Position numbers and translations under genes: made by a program
NCBI GenBank assembly: GCA_039029735.1
Contig: JBCCFL010000015.1
Location: 1-64,000, forward strand
DNA length: 64,000 nucleotides
Source: CADEDH01 sp039029735
GTDB lineage: Bacteria > Actinomycetota > Acidimicrobiia > Acidimicrobiales > SZUA-35
Direction of reading: 5' to 3'
Part shown: one piece after another, positions 23,312-30,969 of the stretch
Layout of the letters: each line of letters starts with the position of its first letter
Position numbering within the stretch: the stretch's first letter is position 1
Notes under the pieces: generated by a model
The model's input: only the letters and a program-made list of their open reading frames with translations
Told to the model about the DNA's origin: nothing
The model's database searches: none

Positions 23312-23836
23312 TCAGCGAGAACCGTCGGACCCGAACCGGAATCGGGTGACATCGGTGGGGAAACTCAGCCAGCACAGCGCTTTGTCGGGCCGGAACACGC
23401 ACAGCCCGCCGGCGTCCGGCCCGGACCAGGCATCCGGCTCAGGCCGATAGCCAGCCTCGCCGTACTTGCGACCGATCTCGGCCGCGATCGGCGCACCGCG
23501 ATCTGCGTGGAGCGGTTCCGATGCGCCGCTGGTGCCCTCGACCACGACGGCCTCGGCGCCGTCGCCGATGCTCAGCGTGCAGGCGGCGTTCGAACGCAGG
23601 TTGCGAGCGTGGATCGTGTCGGGGGAACCGTCGTACCACAGCGCGCCGTCGATCCAGGCCCCCCATCGGGGCACCACGTGCGGGCGGCCGTCGGGCCGCA
23701 CCGTCGATAGCCAGTAGTGCTGCGCATGGCGGAGCCGCTCGTCAACCGTGCTCCAGGCAAGGAGGCCGCCATCATCGGTCGGAACCCCGTAGCCATCGGG
23801 CATCTCGGGACGATCTACGGCATCGGGCACACCCAT
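23312..23836 (-). CDS. pyridoxamine 5'-phosphate oxidase-like protein
   Basis: A 174-residue split-beta-barrel flavin- or F420-binding protein. HAQHYWLSTVRPDGRPHVVPRWGAWIDGALWYDG is the characteristic first half, followed by ARNLRSNAACTLSIGDGAEAVVVEGT and a C-terminal ALCWLSFPTDVTRFRF strand. Members bind FMN, F420 or haem; actinobacterial ones are often F420-dependent reductases, which would suit an organism with cofC, but the cofactor cannot be assigned here. The ATG at 23836 has a TACGCT hexamer 6 bases upstream. Divergent from the PhyH operon. Confidence 0.85.
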   Translation of the reverse strand: MGVPDAVDRPEMPDGYGVPTDDGGLLAWSTVDERLRHAQHYWLSTVRPDGRPHVVPRWGAWIDGALWYDGSPDTIHARNLRSNAACTLSIGDGAEAVVVEGTSGASEPLHADRGAPIAAEIGRKYGEAGYRPEPDAWSGPDAGGLCVFRPDKALCWLSFPTDVTRFRFGSDGSR

Positions 23837-23842
23837 GGGACG

Positions 23843-23848
23843 AGCGTA
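23843..23848 (-). promoter_or_regulatory. -10 hexamer for PNPOx-like gene
   Basis: TACGCT on the minus strand, 6 bases before the ATG at 23836. Confidence 0.5.
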
Positions 23849-23859
23849 GTGCCGACGCC

Positions 23860-23865
23860 TACGAT
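23860..23865 (+). promoter_or_regulatory. -10 hexamer for PhyH gene
   Basis: TACGAT, 7 bases before the GTG at 23873. An in-frame ATG at 23864 lies inside this hexamer, so the GTG is preferred as start. Confidence 0.5.
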
Positions 23866-23872
23866 GAGGGCC

Positions 23873-24628
23873 GTGCTGACCGACGCGCAACGCGCCACCT
23901 GGCGGGCCCAGGGCTGGCTGCACATCCCGGCGGCGCTCGCTGTCGATGCCGTGGCCGATCTCGACAGCTGGATTCGCGAGGTCGAAGGCTGGTCGACCAC
24001 AGACGGCCCCGGCATGCACCACTTCGAACAGACCGAGACGGGCCCGGCGATCGCCCGCAGTGAGGACTTCGATCCCCACCACGAGAGCCTCTCGGCGTTC
24101 CTGCGAACCGGGCTCCTCATTGACGTGCTCGCCGAGTTGTTCGGCGAGCCGGCGGTGCTGTTCAAGGAGAAAATCAACTACAAGCAGCCGGGCGGGGCCG
24201 GGTTCGCCCCCCATCAGGACGCCACCGCCTACCGCTTCGTCGATCATCACATCTCGGTGATGGTGCCGCTCGATCCGGCAACGGTCGAGAGCGGCTGCCT
24301 CTTCTTCGCGCCGATCGAGCCGGAGGCCATTGCCAACACCGAAGGCCGGATGGCTCCTGCCTGGGTGGAGGCGGCCGAGTGGACGGCGGCTCCGGTGGAA
24401 CCGGGCGACCTCGTCTTCTTCGACTCCTACACGCCACACCACTCCGGCACGAACAACTCCGATCGGTCGCGGCGCGTGATGTACCTCACCTACAACGCGG
24501 CGGCCCGCGGTGACGTCCGGCAGCGCTACTACGACGACAAGAAGGCGCTGCTGGCCGAGGCGGGCGACGGGGAGCGGGTGCGGATCTCGGTGAACGACGA
24601 CTTCCTCGGCGTACCGGTTGAGGCATGA
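23873..24628 (+). CDS. phytanoyl-CoA dioxygenase family protein
   Basis: A 251-residue Fe(II)/2-oxoglutarate-dependent oxygenase. The facial triad is visible as H-x-D in GFAPHQDATAY and the distal His in SYTPHHSGTNNS, with the 2-oxoglutarate-binding Arg following in DRSRRVMYLTYNA. INYKQPGGAGF is typical of the PhyH family. It would hydroxylate a lipid, amino acid or osmolyte (ectoine hydroxylase is a relative). Start GTG at 23873 is set by the upstream TACGAT; the protein begins VLTDAQRATWRAQGW, the usual PhyH N terminus. Its TGA overlaps the ATG of the next gene. Confidence 0.9.
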   Translation: MLTDAQRATWRAQGWLHIPAALAVDAVADLDSWIREVEGWSTTDGPGMHHFEQTETGPAIARSEDFDPHHESLSAFLRTGLLIDVLAELFGEPAVLFKEKINYKQPGGAGFAPHQDATAYRFVDHHISVMVPLDPATVESGCLFFAPIEPEAIANTEGRMAPAWVEAAEWTAAPVEPGDLVFFDSYTPHHSGTNNSDRSRRVMYLTYNAAARGDVRQRYYDDKKALLAEAGDGERVRISVNDDFLGVPVEA

Positions 24629-24876
24629 GCGCCACCACGCCCACCGACGGCGAGGCGCCCCTGGCCGACGGCACCTATGACGTGCTGGTGGTCGATGCCG
24701 ACAACGACTCGGGCCCCCGTGTCGAACTCGTGGTGACGGCCGGTCCGGCCAAGGGTGAGACGGTCACGCTCCGCACCCCTGGGCCCCTCAGCGGTGAATC
24801 GGATCCGCTCGACCTCCTCGGGCTGCCAGGCACGCTCACGATCACCGGAGGCCACCCGACGCTGGCGCTCGAATGA
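24625..24876 (+). CDS. 83-residue hypothetical protein
   Basis: A small acidic protein, second in a three-gene run with ATGA overlaps on both sides. The sequence GTYDVLVVDADNDSGPRVELVVTAGPAKGETVTLRTPG resembles a small all-beta barrel (possibly OB- or FHA-linker-like), but no family is recognised. Strict coupling to the dioxygenase before it and the DUF429 protein after it is the main sign that it is real. Confidence 0.7.
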   Translation: MSATTPTDGEAPLADGTYDVLVVDADNDSGPRVELVVTAGPAKGETVTLRTPGPLSGESDPLDLLGLPGTLTITGGHPTLALE

Positions 24877-25583
24877 CGCTGCCCGCACCGGTCGGGGACC
24901 GGCCGGTGGTCGGCGTCGACGGTCACCGGGGAAGCTGGATCGTGGTGAGGGCCACGCCGGACCGGCTGACGGCCGAGCGCCATGGCGACCTCGCACCGCT
25001 CGTCAACGCCGTACGGGGCGGCGAGGTGGCCGCAGCCGCGATCGACATGCCGATGGGCCTGCTCGCCGACCGCCCTCGCAGGAGCGACCGCGAGGCCCGT
25101 GCGGTGCTCGGGGCCCGCCGCTCCTCGGTGTTCCCCACGCCGGTGCGGGCCACGCTCCTCGCCGACAGCTACGTCGATGCGTGCGACCGCAGCCGGGAGA
25201 CCTACGGCAAGGCGCTGTCGATCCAGGCCTACAACCTCTTGCCGGCGATCCGCCGCCTCGACGAGCTGATACAGCCGCACGACCAGGATCGAATCGTGGA
25301 GGCCCATCCCGAGTGCGCATTCGTGCGAGTGACCGGCGAGCCGCTGCCATCGAAGCGCACCGCCGAGGGTCGAGCCGCACGGGTCGAGGCGCTCACCGCT
25401 GCCCTCGGTGCGCCGTTCGTCGCCCTGTGGGAGGAACGCTCGAACACCCGCGATCTGCCCGCAATCGACCTGCTCGACGCCGCCGTGCTCACCCTCACCG
25501 CCCGCCACGTGGTGGCCGGATCGGCCATCATCCTGGGCGGCGAGATCGACGAGCGCGGCCTCACCGCCCAGATCGTGTACTGA
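24873..25583 (+). CDS. DUF429 domain protein
   Basis: A 236-residue member of the DUF429 family, predicted to have an RNase H-like nuclease fold, with no established function. Typical elements are VVGVDGHRGSWIVV (first beta strand with Asp), AAAIDMPMGLLAD (second acidic position), the SSVFPTPVRATLLADSY segment, the AYNLLPAIRRLDELI helix, VEAHPECAFVRVTGEPLPSKRT and the DLLDAAVLTLTARHV C-terminal acid. The start overlaps the preceding stop (ATGA). It is the last gene of the PhyH operon. Confidence 0.85.
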   Translation: MTLPAPVGDRPVVGVDGHRGSWIVVRATPDRLTAERHGDLAPLVNAVRGGEVAAAAIDMPMGLLADRPRRSDREARAVLGARRSSVFPTPVRATLLADSYVDACDRSRETYGKALSIQAYNLLPAIRRLDELIQPHDQDRIVEAHPECAFVRVTGEPLPSKRTAEGRAARVEALTAALGAPFVALWEERSNTRDLPAIDLLDAAVLTLTARHVVAGSAIILGGEIDERGLTAQIVY

Positions 25584-25638
25584 CCCCAGACCCACCACCG
25601 CGCCGCTGCCCCTGGCCTCATCGGAGGGTTGTGCGCCA

Positions 25639-25644
25639 TACTTT
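25639..25644 (+). promoter_or_regulatory. -10 hexamer
   Basis: TACTTT, 6 bases before the GTG at 25651. Confidence 0.5.
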
Positions 25645-25650
25645 GCGGCC

Positions 25651-26052
25651 GTGAGCGGCGACGATCCCATCATCGATCTGGAACACCTCCTCAACCCGGA
25701 CGAGCAGCAGCAGTTCCGTCAATTGTGCCTGCCGACCAGTGCCGAGGAACTGGCGGAAATGGCCGAGGTGGTGGAGTTCCACCTGGTGCAGATCAAAGAC
25801 ATGGCCCACCCCAACGCCGACCTCGAGCTGGCTGAGCGCATCACGGCCTCACTCCTGGCACTGCTCGGCGAGGACGCCGACTTCGATGCCGACGAGCGGG
25901 CTCTGATACGTGGCGCCATCGAGTACTTCATCCTCGCCGACGACGCCAGCGACGACATGGCCGATCTGCTGGGCTTCGACGACGACGCCCGGGTGGTGAA
26001 CTCGGTGCTCGACCGCATCGGTCGACCCCAGCACCGCATCGACCTGGCCTGA
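25651..26052 (+). CDS. YkvA/DUF1232-like small protein
   Basis: A 133-residue acidic, mostly helical protein. The C-terminal segment IEYFILADDASDDMADLLGFDDDARVVNSVLDRI recalls the Y-x-x-x-P-x-D ... G-x-x-D-D-A pattern of DUF1232/YkvA proteins but lacks the prolines and the hydrophobic helices, so the assignment is tentative. Function is unknown. GTG start at 25651 is preceded by TACTTT at 6 bases. Confidence 0.65.
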   Translation: MSGDDPIIDLEHLLNPDEQQQFRQLCLPTSAEELAEMAEVVEFHLVQIKDMAHPNADLELAERITASLLALLGEDADFDADERALIRGAIEYFILADDASDDMADLLGFDDDARVVNSVLDRIGRPQHRIDLA

Positions 26053-26068
26053 CTGACGCCCCACGCTC

Positions 26069-26581
26069 GTGCCCGCACCGAGAACGATCAGCGCCGGCCT
26101 CGCCGTGCTTCGGCCGGCGGACTCGGAACCCGAGTTGCTGGTCGTCCACCCGGGCGGGCCCTTCTGGGCCAACAAGGACGCCCACGGCTGGTCGATCCCG
26201 AAGGGGATCGTCGACCCTGACGAGGACGCACCGACGGCCGCCCGCCGGGAGTTCAGTGAAGAAACGGGGCACCCCGCCCCCGACGGCCCGCTCGTGGCGA
26301 TCGACGACATCCGAATCGGGAGCGGCAAGTGGCTCCGGGCGTTCGTGACCATCGGAGATCTGGATCCCAGCGAGATCCAGAGCAACACGATCGACATCGA
26401 GTGGCCTCCACGGTCGGGGCGGACGATCACCGTGCCCGAGGTCGACGCTGCGGCATGGGTCACCCTCACCGAGGCCGAGACCAAGCTGCACAAGGGCCAG
26501 GTTCCGCTGGTGGCGAGGATCAGGGCGGCCATCGCAGCCGATCCCACGCTGTCCGCCACCCTCGACACACCTCCCGGCTGA
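26069..26581 (+). CDS. Nudix hydrolase
   Basis: A 170-residue protein with a Nudix box, GIVDPDEDAPTAARREFSEETGH (G-x5-E-x7-REUxEExGU, with Asp at the usual Glu position inside the first part), which binds Mg2+ to hydrolyse a nucleoside diphosphate linked to another group. WSIPKGIVDPDED and KWLRAFVTIGDLDP suggest the NUDT2-like subgroup, which acts on diadenosine tetraphosphate, but this is tentative. GTG start at 26069, 16 bases after the preceding gene; probably same transcript. Confidence 0.88.
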   Translation: MPAPRTISAGLAVLRPADSEPELLVVHPGGPFWANKDAHGWSIPKGIVDPDEDAPTAARREFSEETGHPAPDGPLVAIDDIRIGSGKWLRAFVTIGDLDPSEIQSNTIDIEWPPRSGRTITVPEVDAAAWVTLTEAETKLHKGQVPLVARIRAAIAADPTLSATLDTPPG

Positions 26582-26648
26582 CGAGCCCCGACGAGCCCAG
26601 GACTGCGACAGCTCCGTGTCGAGTAGCCAACACCAGCTGACCGCTTGG

Positions 26649-26654
26649 TAACAT
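26649..26654 (+). promoter_or_regulatory. -10 hexamer
   Basis: TAACAT, 8 bases before the ATG at 26663; decides that start over an earlier GTG at 26645, which lies in the promoter. Confidence 0.5.
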
Positions 26655-26662
26655 TTCGGTTG

Positions 26663-27094
26663 ATGTTGGTCGAACTTGGCCCGGTGGGGGCCGACGAGGC
26701 GCAGGCCTGGACCCGGTTCGCACGTCGGATGCTGTGTGAGCTCCGCACGAACCCTTCGGAGTTGGCCAGTGTGGCCAGCGAGGACTGGCTCCGGCAGTGG
26801 TCGTCCATGATCGACACGTGGGCCACTGCGGCCACCACGGCCGGCGACGGCACCTTCCGGTGGTCAGAGGCGATCGACTGCGAGCAGGCTGAGTACATGC
26901 TGCACGGCGTGCAGCAATGCATCGCCTCGTCGGAGTTCCAGGCCAAGATCACCGAGGCGGAGTCGGAGGCCCACACGCCCTTCACGCTCCACGTACTCAA
27001 GGCGTTCGCCGACGGCCTCATCACCGAGGGTCGTGCTCACGAGCACTACGTGGACCAGATGCGCGACAGCCTCGCCACCCTCGACGCCCGCTGA
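26663..27094 (+). CDS. 143-residue hypothetical protein
   Basis: A soluble, helical protein with several Trp residues (AQAWTRFARRMLCELR, DWLRQWSSMIDTWATAA, FRWSEAIDCEQAEYMLHGVQQC, HEHYVDQMRDSL). No family recognised. The ATG at 26663 follows a TAACAT hexamer by 8 bases. Convergent with the amidohydrolase gene, 9 bases apart. Confidence 0.7.
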   Translation: MLVELGPVGADEAQAWTRFARRMLCELRTNPSELASVASEDWLRQWSSMIDTWATAATTAGDGTFRWSEAIDCEQAEYMLHGVQQCIASSEFQAKITEAESEAHTPFTLHVLKAFADGLITEGRAHEHYVDQMRDSLATLDAR

Positions 27095-27103
27095 GGCGCG
27101 TCG

Positions 27104-28729
27104 CTACGGCGCGTTCCGGTAGGCAGAGCCCCGGAGGGCCCGCCCGGCTCGCACCCCCCGCCGGGGCAGCCCATCGGCGAGTGCGACCTCGCCGTCGACC
27201 AGTACCCAGCGAACACCGACCGACGTCTGCTTCGGCTCGGCCACTGTGGCGCGATCGATGATCGTGGCGGGGTCGAACACCACCACGTCGGCGTCGGCAC
27301 CCCGTTGGAGCCTTCCCTTGCTCGCCATCGCCGGGATCATCTGCTCCACCCGTTGCGCAGGGAGAATCGTCATCTTGGCCAGCGCCGAGCGAAGATCGAG
27401 CACCCCCAGCTCACGAACGTAGCGGCCGAGCGTGCGGGCGAAGGTGCCGGCCGCCCGCGGATGGTTGTTGAGCTCAGCGGTGAGGATCGCATCACTCGAC
27501 ACCATCACCCACGGCTCGGCCAACGCCATCCGCACCTCGTCCTCGGGAATCGAGCCGATGGCGGCCACGAGGGGATTGTCGGCGATCGCAGCATCGAAGG
27601 ACGCTGCACTCAGCCGTTCGGTGGTGCCGGCGATCTGGAGATCGGCGTAGGTGAGGCCGAAGCGGTCCTGCCAGCCGGGAGCGAAGCGGGAGCTGGCGAG
27701 GAAGGTGCCCCAGAAGTCGTAGGGGTAGAGGCAGGCCGTGACATCCACCCCATCGGCCCGGGCGGCATTCAGCCGCTCGAGCACAGGCGCCATCCGGAAC
27801 GTGGCCCCGGTGCTGGCGAGGTGTTCGATGTGAACCGAGGCACCGGTACGGCGGGCAACTTCGAGCACCTCATCGACGGCCTCGTCGCTCGTGCCCGGTG
27901 GGTGCGGATCGCTGTAGCGAACGTGGAAGAAGGCCACGTGGCCCCACTCTGCCGCAGTGGCGGCGAGCCGGGTGAGCTCGTCGGTGGAGGTGCCGGGCGA
28001 GTACTCGGGGGCGAAGGACACACCGGCGAAGCCCTGGTCGAGGCTCTCGCGAACGAGGTCGTCGAAGGCACCGAGTTGGCCGGCGTCGAGCGAGTCGTCG
28101 ATCCCCACTCCGAGTTCGGTGGATCGCATGAAGTGCTGATGGAAGGCGCCGCCGAAGTGGATCGGCGTGGTGCCCTCGTAGCGGTCGAAGAACGCATCGG
28201 CGTAGTTGTTCACCCCGTGCATGGCCAGGTTGGTGGTCACGCCGTCGGCCAGCTTGTACCAGACCCCGAACGGGTTCGGTTCGAACGAGAGCAGGTCGAC
28301 GAAGCCGGGGGCCACCACCAGACCCGTGGCGTCGATCACCTCGGCCCCGACGAGTGGCTCGATCGAGATGGCCGTGATGGTGCCGCCGTCCACGCCCACG
28401 TGGGCCATGGCGTCGAACCCAGAGGCGGGGTCGATCACGCGGCCGTTGGCGATCACCCGATCGAAACGATGGTCCGGCCCTGGCGCCTCGTCGGCGCCGT
28501 CCATTGCGGGCGCCTCCATCGTGGAGGGGCCCGCTGGGGCCACGGCGGCTTCGGGAACAGCGTCGCCGGTGGCACTGGCTGCGGTCGACTCCGAGGCGGG
28601 CACACGGTCGAGGCGCGGCCGCACACCGAGCACCGCGCCCGCCGCGGCGCTGGCCACTCCGTAGCCCATCGCAACCAGGAGACGACGGCGGGCTCGGGAC
28701 GAGAGGTGCTGTTCACCGTCGGCAGCCAT
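27104..28729 (-). CDS. amidohydrolase (D-aminoacylase-like), atypical
   Basis: A 541-residue protein. The N terminus SRARRRLLVAMGYGVASAAAGAVLG looks like a twin-arginine or lipoprotein-like export signal without a Cys, followed by a Pro/Ala-rich spacer to about residue 85. The amidohydrolase barrel starts FDRVIANGRVIDPASGFD. The metal-binding HxH that normally follows PGFxD is absent: residues 141-152 read PGFVDLLSFEPN. Later features are kept: VAFFHVRYSD, VHIEHLAS, the catalytic Asp region VMVSSDAILTAE, and GADADVVVFDPATIIDRAT. Nearest known family is N-acyl-D-amino acid deacylase. A TACCGT hexamer lies 10 bases before the ATG. Divergent from purK. Confidence 0.85.
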   Translation of the reverse strand: MAADGEQHLSSRARRRLLVAMGYGVASAAAGAVLGVRPRLDRVPASESTAASATGDAVPEAAVAPAGPSTMEAPAMDGADEAPGPDHRFDRVIANGRVIDPASGFDAMAHVGVDGGTITAISIEPLVGAEVIDATGLVVAPGFVDLLSFEPNPFGVWYKLADGVTTNLAMHGVNNYADAFFDRYEGTTPIHFGGAFHQHFMRSTELGVGIDDSLDAGQLGAFDDLVRESLDQGFAGVSFAPEYSPGTSTDELTRLAATAAEWGHVAFFHVRYSDPHPPGTSDEAVDEVLEVARRTGASVHIEHLASTGATFRMAPVLERLNAARADGVDVTACLYPYDFWGTFLASSRFAPGWQDRFGLTYADLQIAGTTERLSAASFDAAIADNPLVAAIGSIPEDEVRMALAEPWVMVSSDAILTAELNNHPRAAGTFARTLGRYVRELGVLDLRSALAKMTILPAQRVEQMIPAMASKGRLQRGADADVVVFDPATIIDRATVAEPKQTSVGVRWVLVDGEVALADGLPRRGVRAGRALRGSAYRNAP

Positions 28730-28739
28730 CTCGGCTCCG

Positions 28740-28745
28740 ACGGTA
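28740..28745 (-). promoter_or_regulatory. -10 hexamer for amidohydrolase
   Basis: TACCGT on the minus strand, 10 bases before the ATG at 28729. Confidence 0.4.
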
Positions 28746-28782
28746 GCCGCTGGTATCGATGAGGTCGGTGACCCATTGCCGC

Positions 28783-28788
28783 TACGGT
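28783..28788 (+). promoter_or_regulatory. -10 hexamer for purK
   Basis: TACGGT, 6 bases before the purK GTG at 28795. Confidence 0.5.
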
Positions 28789-28794
28789 GGCGGC

Positions 28795-29937
28795 GTGGCC
28801 GGAGAACTCCCCGCGCTGTATCCGCTCGGCATCGTCGGAGCAGGTCAGATCGCCCGCATGACCCATCAGGCGGCGGTCAAACTCGGCATCACCCCACGCC
28901 TGTTCGCCGAGCATCTCGACGACTCGGCGGCCCTCGCCGCGCCCGACGCCATCTTCGGTCATCCCGACACGCTCGCCGCCTTCGCCGAGTCGTGCGAGGT
29001 GGTCACCTTCGAGCACGAGCGGCTCGATCTCGGGCTCGTGCAGATGATGGAGGACAACGGCACCACGGTGCGCCCGGGCGCCCGCACGATCCGCGCCGCG
29101 TTCGACAAACTCCATCAACGTCGGGTGTTGGCCAACCGAGGGCGCCCGCTGCCGGCCTTCGCCGAAGTGCGCGGCCCCGACGACGTGCTCGCCTTCGCCG
29201 CCGACCACGGCTACCCCGTGGTGCTCAAGTCGGTGCGGGCCGGTCTGCCGGGCCAGCGCGGCGTGTGGATCGTGGAGAACCAGTCCGAAGCGCTCCGCGT
29301 GGTGGCCGAGAACGCAACCCGCGAACTGATGGCCGAGAGCTTCCAGATGATCGTGAAAGAGCTGGTGGTGCTCGTGGCCCGGCGGCCCGGCGGCAGCACC
29401 CGCACCTACGCCGTGGCCGAGGTGGTCAACCAGGACGGCGAGATCCGTGAGGTGCGCACTCCCGCCGCGATCGGGCCTCAGGTGGCGGCCGAGGCAAAGC
29501 AGCTGGCGGTGAGCCTGGCCGACGAGTTCGGTGCGGTCGGCATCCTGGCCGTCGAGCTGTTCCTCACCACGAACGGGCTCGTGGTCAACGAGCTGGCGGC
29601 TCGGCCCCACAACGCCGGCCACGTCACCATCGAGGGCTGCCCCACCTCGCAGTTCGAGAATCACGTGCGCGCAGTGCTCGACCTCCCGCTGGGCCCCACG
29701 TGGGCCAACGCCCCGGCGGCCGTCACCGTGAACGTGATCGGCGGGCTCGACGGCCTCGACCCGGCCGGCCATCTGCCCGAGGCGCTGGCCGTCGAGGGGG
29801 CACAGGTTCATCTCTACGGCAAGATGCCGCGACCGGGCCGCAAGCTCGGCCACGTGACGGCCCTTGGCGACGATCTCGATCAGGCTCGTGCGCTGGCGCG
29901 GCGAGCCGAGGCGGCACTACACGGGAGGCGGGCATGA
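28795..29937 (+). CDS. purK: 5-(carboxyamino)imidazole ribonucleotide synthase
   Basis: ATP- and bicarbonate-dependent carboxylation of AIR in purine synthesis. The 380-residue ATP-grasp enzyme starts with LGIVGAGQIARMTHQAAVKLGI (the PurK glycine loop), has FEHERLD (family FExE motif), YPVVLKSVRAGLPGQRGVWIV, MIVKELVVLVARRPGG, and the metal-binding VELFLTTNGLVVNELAARPHNAGHVTIEGC. GTG start at 28795 follows TACGGT by 6 bases. The usual partner purE is not beside it. Its TGA overlaps the ATG of upp, so it leads a nucleotide salvage run of four genes. Confidence 0.95.
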   Translation: MAGELPALYPLGIVGAGQIARMTHQAAVKLGITPRLFAEHLDDSAALAAPDAIFGHPDTLAAFAESCEVVTFEHERLDLGLVQMMEDNGTTVRPGARTIRAAFDKLHQRRVLANRGRPLPAFAEVRGPDDVLAFAADHGYPVVLKSVRAGLPGQRGVWIVENQSEALRVVAENATRELMAESFQMIVKELVVLVARRPGGSTRTYAVAEVVNQDGEIREVRTPAAIGPQVAAEAKQLAVSLADEFGAVGILAVELFLTTNGLVVNELAARPHNAGHVTIEGCPTSQFENHVRAVLDLPLGPTWANAPAAVTVNVIGGLDGLDPAGHLPEALAVEGAQVHLYGKMPRPGRKLGHVTALGDDLDQARALARRAEAALHGRRA

Positions 29938-30566
29938 GCGCACCAGTCACCGTGGTCGACCACCCGTTGGTCGCCCACAAGATCACGATGTTGCGCAACA
30001 TCGACACCGATTCGAGCGCCTTCCGGGCGCTGTGTTCGGAGATCACGCTCCTTACCGCCTACGAGGCGCTGCGTGATCTGCCGGTGGAGGCGGTGTCGGT
30101 CGAAACGCCGATCACCACCACCCAATCGCCGATGCTCAGTGGCCGTGCCCCGGCGGTGGTCGGCATCCTGCGCGCCGGGCTCGTGATGGTGGAGGCCATT
30201 CTCACCCTCGTGCCCCATGGCCGCGTGGGCCACCTTGGCCTCTACCGCGACCCCGATACCCACGAACCGGTGGAGTACTACGCCAAGCTCCCGCCGGAGA
30301 TGGCCGAGCGTGAGGTGATCCTGGTCGACCCGATGCTCGCCACCGGCGGCAGCGCGGTGCATGCCCTGGACGTGCTGGCTGCGGCCGGAGCCCGCACCCC
30401 ACGCCTGTTGTCGATCATCGGCTGCCCGGAAGGCGTGGCCGCTGTGCACGCATCACATCCACAGGTGCCGATCACCCTGGCGGCGATGGACGAGCGCCTC
30501 AACGAGAACGCCTACATCGTGCCTGGGCTCGGGGACGCGGGCGACCGGATCTACGGCACCAAGTGA
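29934..30566 (+). CDS. upp: uracil phosphoribosyltransferase
   Basis: Converts uracil and PRPP to UMP. The 210 residues match the family length. Seen are VDHPLVAHKITMLRN at the N terminus, PMLSGRAPAVVGILRAGLVMVEA, the PRPP loop VDPMLATGGSAVHALDVL, IIGCPEGVAAV, and the uracil-binding C terminus YIVPGLGDAGDRIYGT. ATGA overlap with purK and a 7-base gap to cdd indicate one operon. Confidence 0.97.
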   Translation: MSAPVTVVDHPLVAHKITMLRNIDTDSSAFRALCSEITLLTAYEALRDLPVEAVSVETPITTTQSPMLSGRAPAVVGILRAGLVMVEAILTLVPHGRVGHLGLYRDPDTHEPVEYYAKLPPEMAEREVILVDPMLATGGSAVHALDVLAAAGARTPRLLSIIGCPEGVAAVHASHPQVPITLAAMDERLNENAYIVPGLGDAGDRIYGTK

Positions 30567-30573
30567 CGATGTG

Positions 30574-30969
30574 ATGTCGGCCATCGACTGGGAGCACCTC
30601 CGCCAGCTGGCCAAGCAGATGACGGAGCGGGCCTACGCCCCGTACTCGCAGTTCCAGGTGGGGGTGGCCGGCCTCGTCGACGACGGACGGATCGTGACTG
30701 GCTGCAACGTGGAGAACGTGTCCTACGGGTTGAGCCTCTGCGCCGAGTGCGGCCTGGTGTCCGACCTCGTGGCCTCGGGCGGAGGTCGCCTCGTTGCGGT
30801 GGTGATCGTGTCGGGCTCGGGTGCACCCTGCACCCCGTGCGGCCGCTGCCGCCAGCTGCTGTTCGAGCACGGCGGCCCGGACTGTCTGGTTGACGGTGAC
30901 GGAACCGCCCGTCCACTGTCGGAACTACTTCCCGGCGGGTTCGACGCCGGGCGACTGGAGAAGGGATGA
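30574..30969 (+). CDS. cdd: cytidine deaminase
   Basis: Zn-dependent deamination of cytidine and deoxycytidine to uridine. The 131-residue size is that of the small tetrameric form. YAPYSQFQVGVAG is the substrate-binding opening, CNVENVSYGLSLCAECG holds the zinc Cys and catalytic Glu (CAE), and PCTPCGRCRQLLFE holds the other two zinc Cys. The ATG at 30574 is followed by a normal N terminus. The stop overlaps deoA by ATGA. Confidence 0.96.
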   Translation: MSAIDWEHLRQLAKQMTERAYAPYSQFQVGVAGLVDDGRIVTGCNVENVSYGLSLCAECGLVSDLVASGGGRLVAVVIVSGSGAPCTPCGRCRQLLFEHGGPDCLVDGDGTARPLSELLPGGFDAGRLEKG

